A stretch of DNA of 64,000 nucleotides from positions 637,001 to 701,000 of the forward strand of contig JALPQD010000388.1 in NCBI GenBank assembly GCA_023101885.1, read 5' to 3'. Under the pieces are notes generated by a model. It saw only the letters and a program-made list of their open reading frames with translations, did no database searches and was not told the DNA's origin. The position numbers and the translations under genes are program-made. Source of the DNA: Typhlomys cinereus. Taxonomy: Eukaryota; Chordata; Mammalia; Rodentia; Platacanthomyidae. Below are positions 63,405 through 64,000 of this stretch, in pieces (positions within the stretch are counted from its first letter, which is position 1; every line of letters starts with the position of its first letter).

Positions 63405-64000
63405 TTCTTTTTTATTATTTTTTAGTTTTACAAGCATATTGATTGCTAATCCCTTCTTCCCTCCATCTTCCTTCCCTCCCATTCTCCTACTTTCCCCTCA
63501 TCAATCCATTCCACTCTCTCTCACCTTCAAGCCACTTCTATGGACCTCAGGGTTCCCTCTGGCTTGTCTACTCTTGTGGGGATTCAGGCTTCTGTGGAAT
63601 ACCAAGAATACCAAGTTTCCCCTCCTCAGCATACCCCACTGATAGGGGTGTTTCCCTTTACTTATCCAGTTGTAGTCCCTAAGGATTCCCTGTGTATTCT
63701 TATCTTCCTTCAGTTCCTCATAGTCTATGGGATAATGTTGGTATGTCAGTCATTATACATGTCTGGTAAGGACAAGTGTCATTGCAGTGAGTTCCTGGAT
63801 GCAACATCCTTGGACTTCAGGCATCTTTGATCTTTGATTTTTGGTCCAGTGTTGCTGGAGTTTCTAATGTCCACACATGGAACAGCATGTTGGCAAAGCT
63901 GTGCTATGCTGTCCACTGCTAACTGTCTGCTTCTTTCTACTTTAGCCCTCACAACGTCCACAAATTATTTGTCTTCCAGATGAAAAGCAAAGAGGCTGAA
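63405..64000 (-). repeat. L1-like 3' end, minus strand (third copy)
   Basis: It shares 'ttttacaagcatattga', 'tctactcttgtgggg' and 'gtgagttcctggatgcaaca'-type segments with 822-1400 in the same order, but its right part (from about 63810) departs from the other two copies and carries different sequence. Confidence 0.6.

Larger units (their letters stand above)
61157..64000 (+). other. SORCS3 intron (5' part), runs off the window
   Basis: It holds an L1M-like piece (about 62140-62320), a TTTA-type run (63007-63085) and an L1-like minus-strand end (63405-64000). No exon was found. Sequence 61200-62100 and 62350-63000 is otherwise plain. Confidence 0.75.

Overview
This window is a piece of a mammalian, almost certainly rodent, nuclear genome. 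It lies inside one very large gene on the + strand. Twelve short exons, all with AG acceptors and GT donors and with compatible phases, read through as one open frame of 447 whole codons. The translation is the second half of a VPS10-domain (sortilin-family) receptor ectodomain. The wording (for example YLTCRMQNCTEANRN, PGYIDPDSLIVQD, SSDAGNTWRQ) fits SORCS3 better than its paralogue SORCS1. The first exons, the PKD-like and juxtamembrane exons, the transmembrane segment and the cytoplasmic tail are not in the window.

Layout. 1-4558 is intron. The exons are 4559-4623, 21574-21692, 24315-24404, 30318-30497, 41304-41450, 51127-51229, 51516-51592, 53408-53499, 54327-54434, 55810-55927, 57777-57907 and 61043-61156. 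From 61157 to the end is intron. The introns are long in the 5' two thirds (17, 2.6, 5.9, 10.8 and 9.7 kb) and short (0.3-3.1 kb) from 51 kb on. Exons up to about 55.9 kb encode beta-propeller blades with Asp-box motifs. The last three exons encode most of the ten-cysteine (10CC) module; eight of its ten cysteines are present.

Non-coding content. Introns are filled with rodent retroposons: B1-like, B4/RSINE1-like and B2-like SINEs, L1 3' ends, MaLR-type LTR sequence, and older MIR and L1M pieces. A family of roughly 250-bp tRNA-headed SINEs with CpG-rich bodies and CA tails has three very similar copies (25.6, 34.9 and 59.3 kb). It is not the standard mouse B2, so the animal is probably a rodent outside the mouse/rat group; the species cannot be named from this. 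Long simple repeats are common: a 270-bp TTCC tract at 14.3 kb, a 330-bp GGAA tract at 21.8 kb, and many CA/TG runs.

No second protein gene, RNA gene, CRISPR array or prokaryotic feature was found. The most interesting signals concern RNA processing. The complementary TTCC and GGAA tracts bracket the exon at 21574. An inverted pair of young SINEs brackets the exon at 30318. There is a 6-nt tandem donor after the exon at 55810, and there are UG-rich acceptors at 53408 and 57777.
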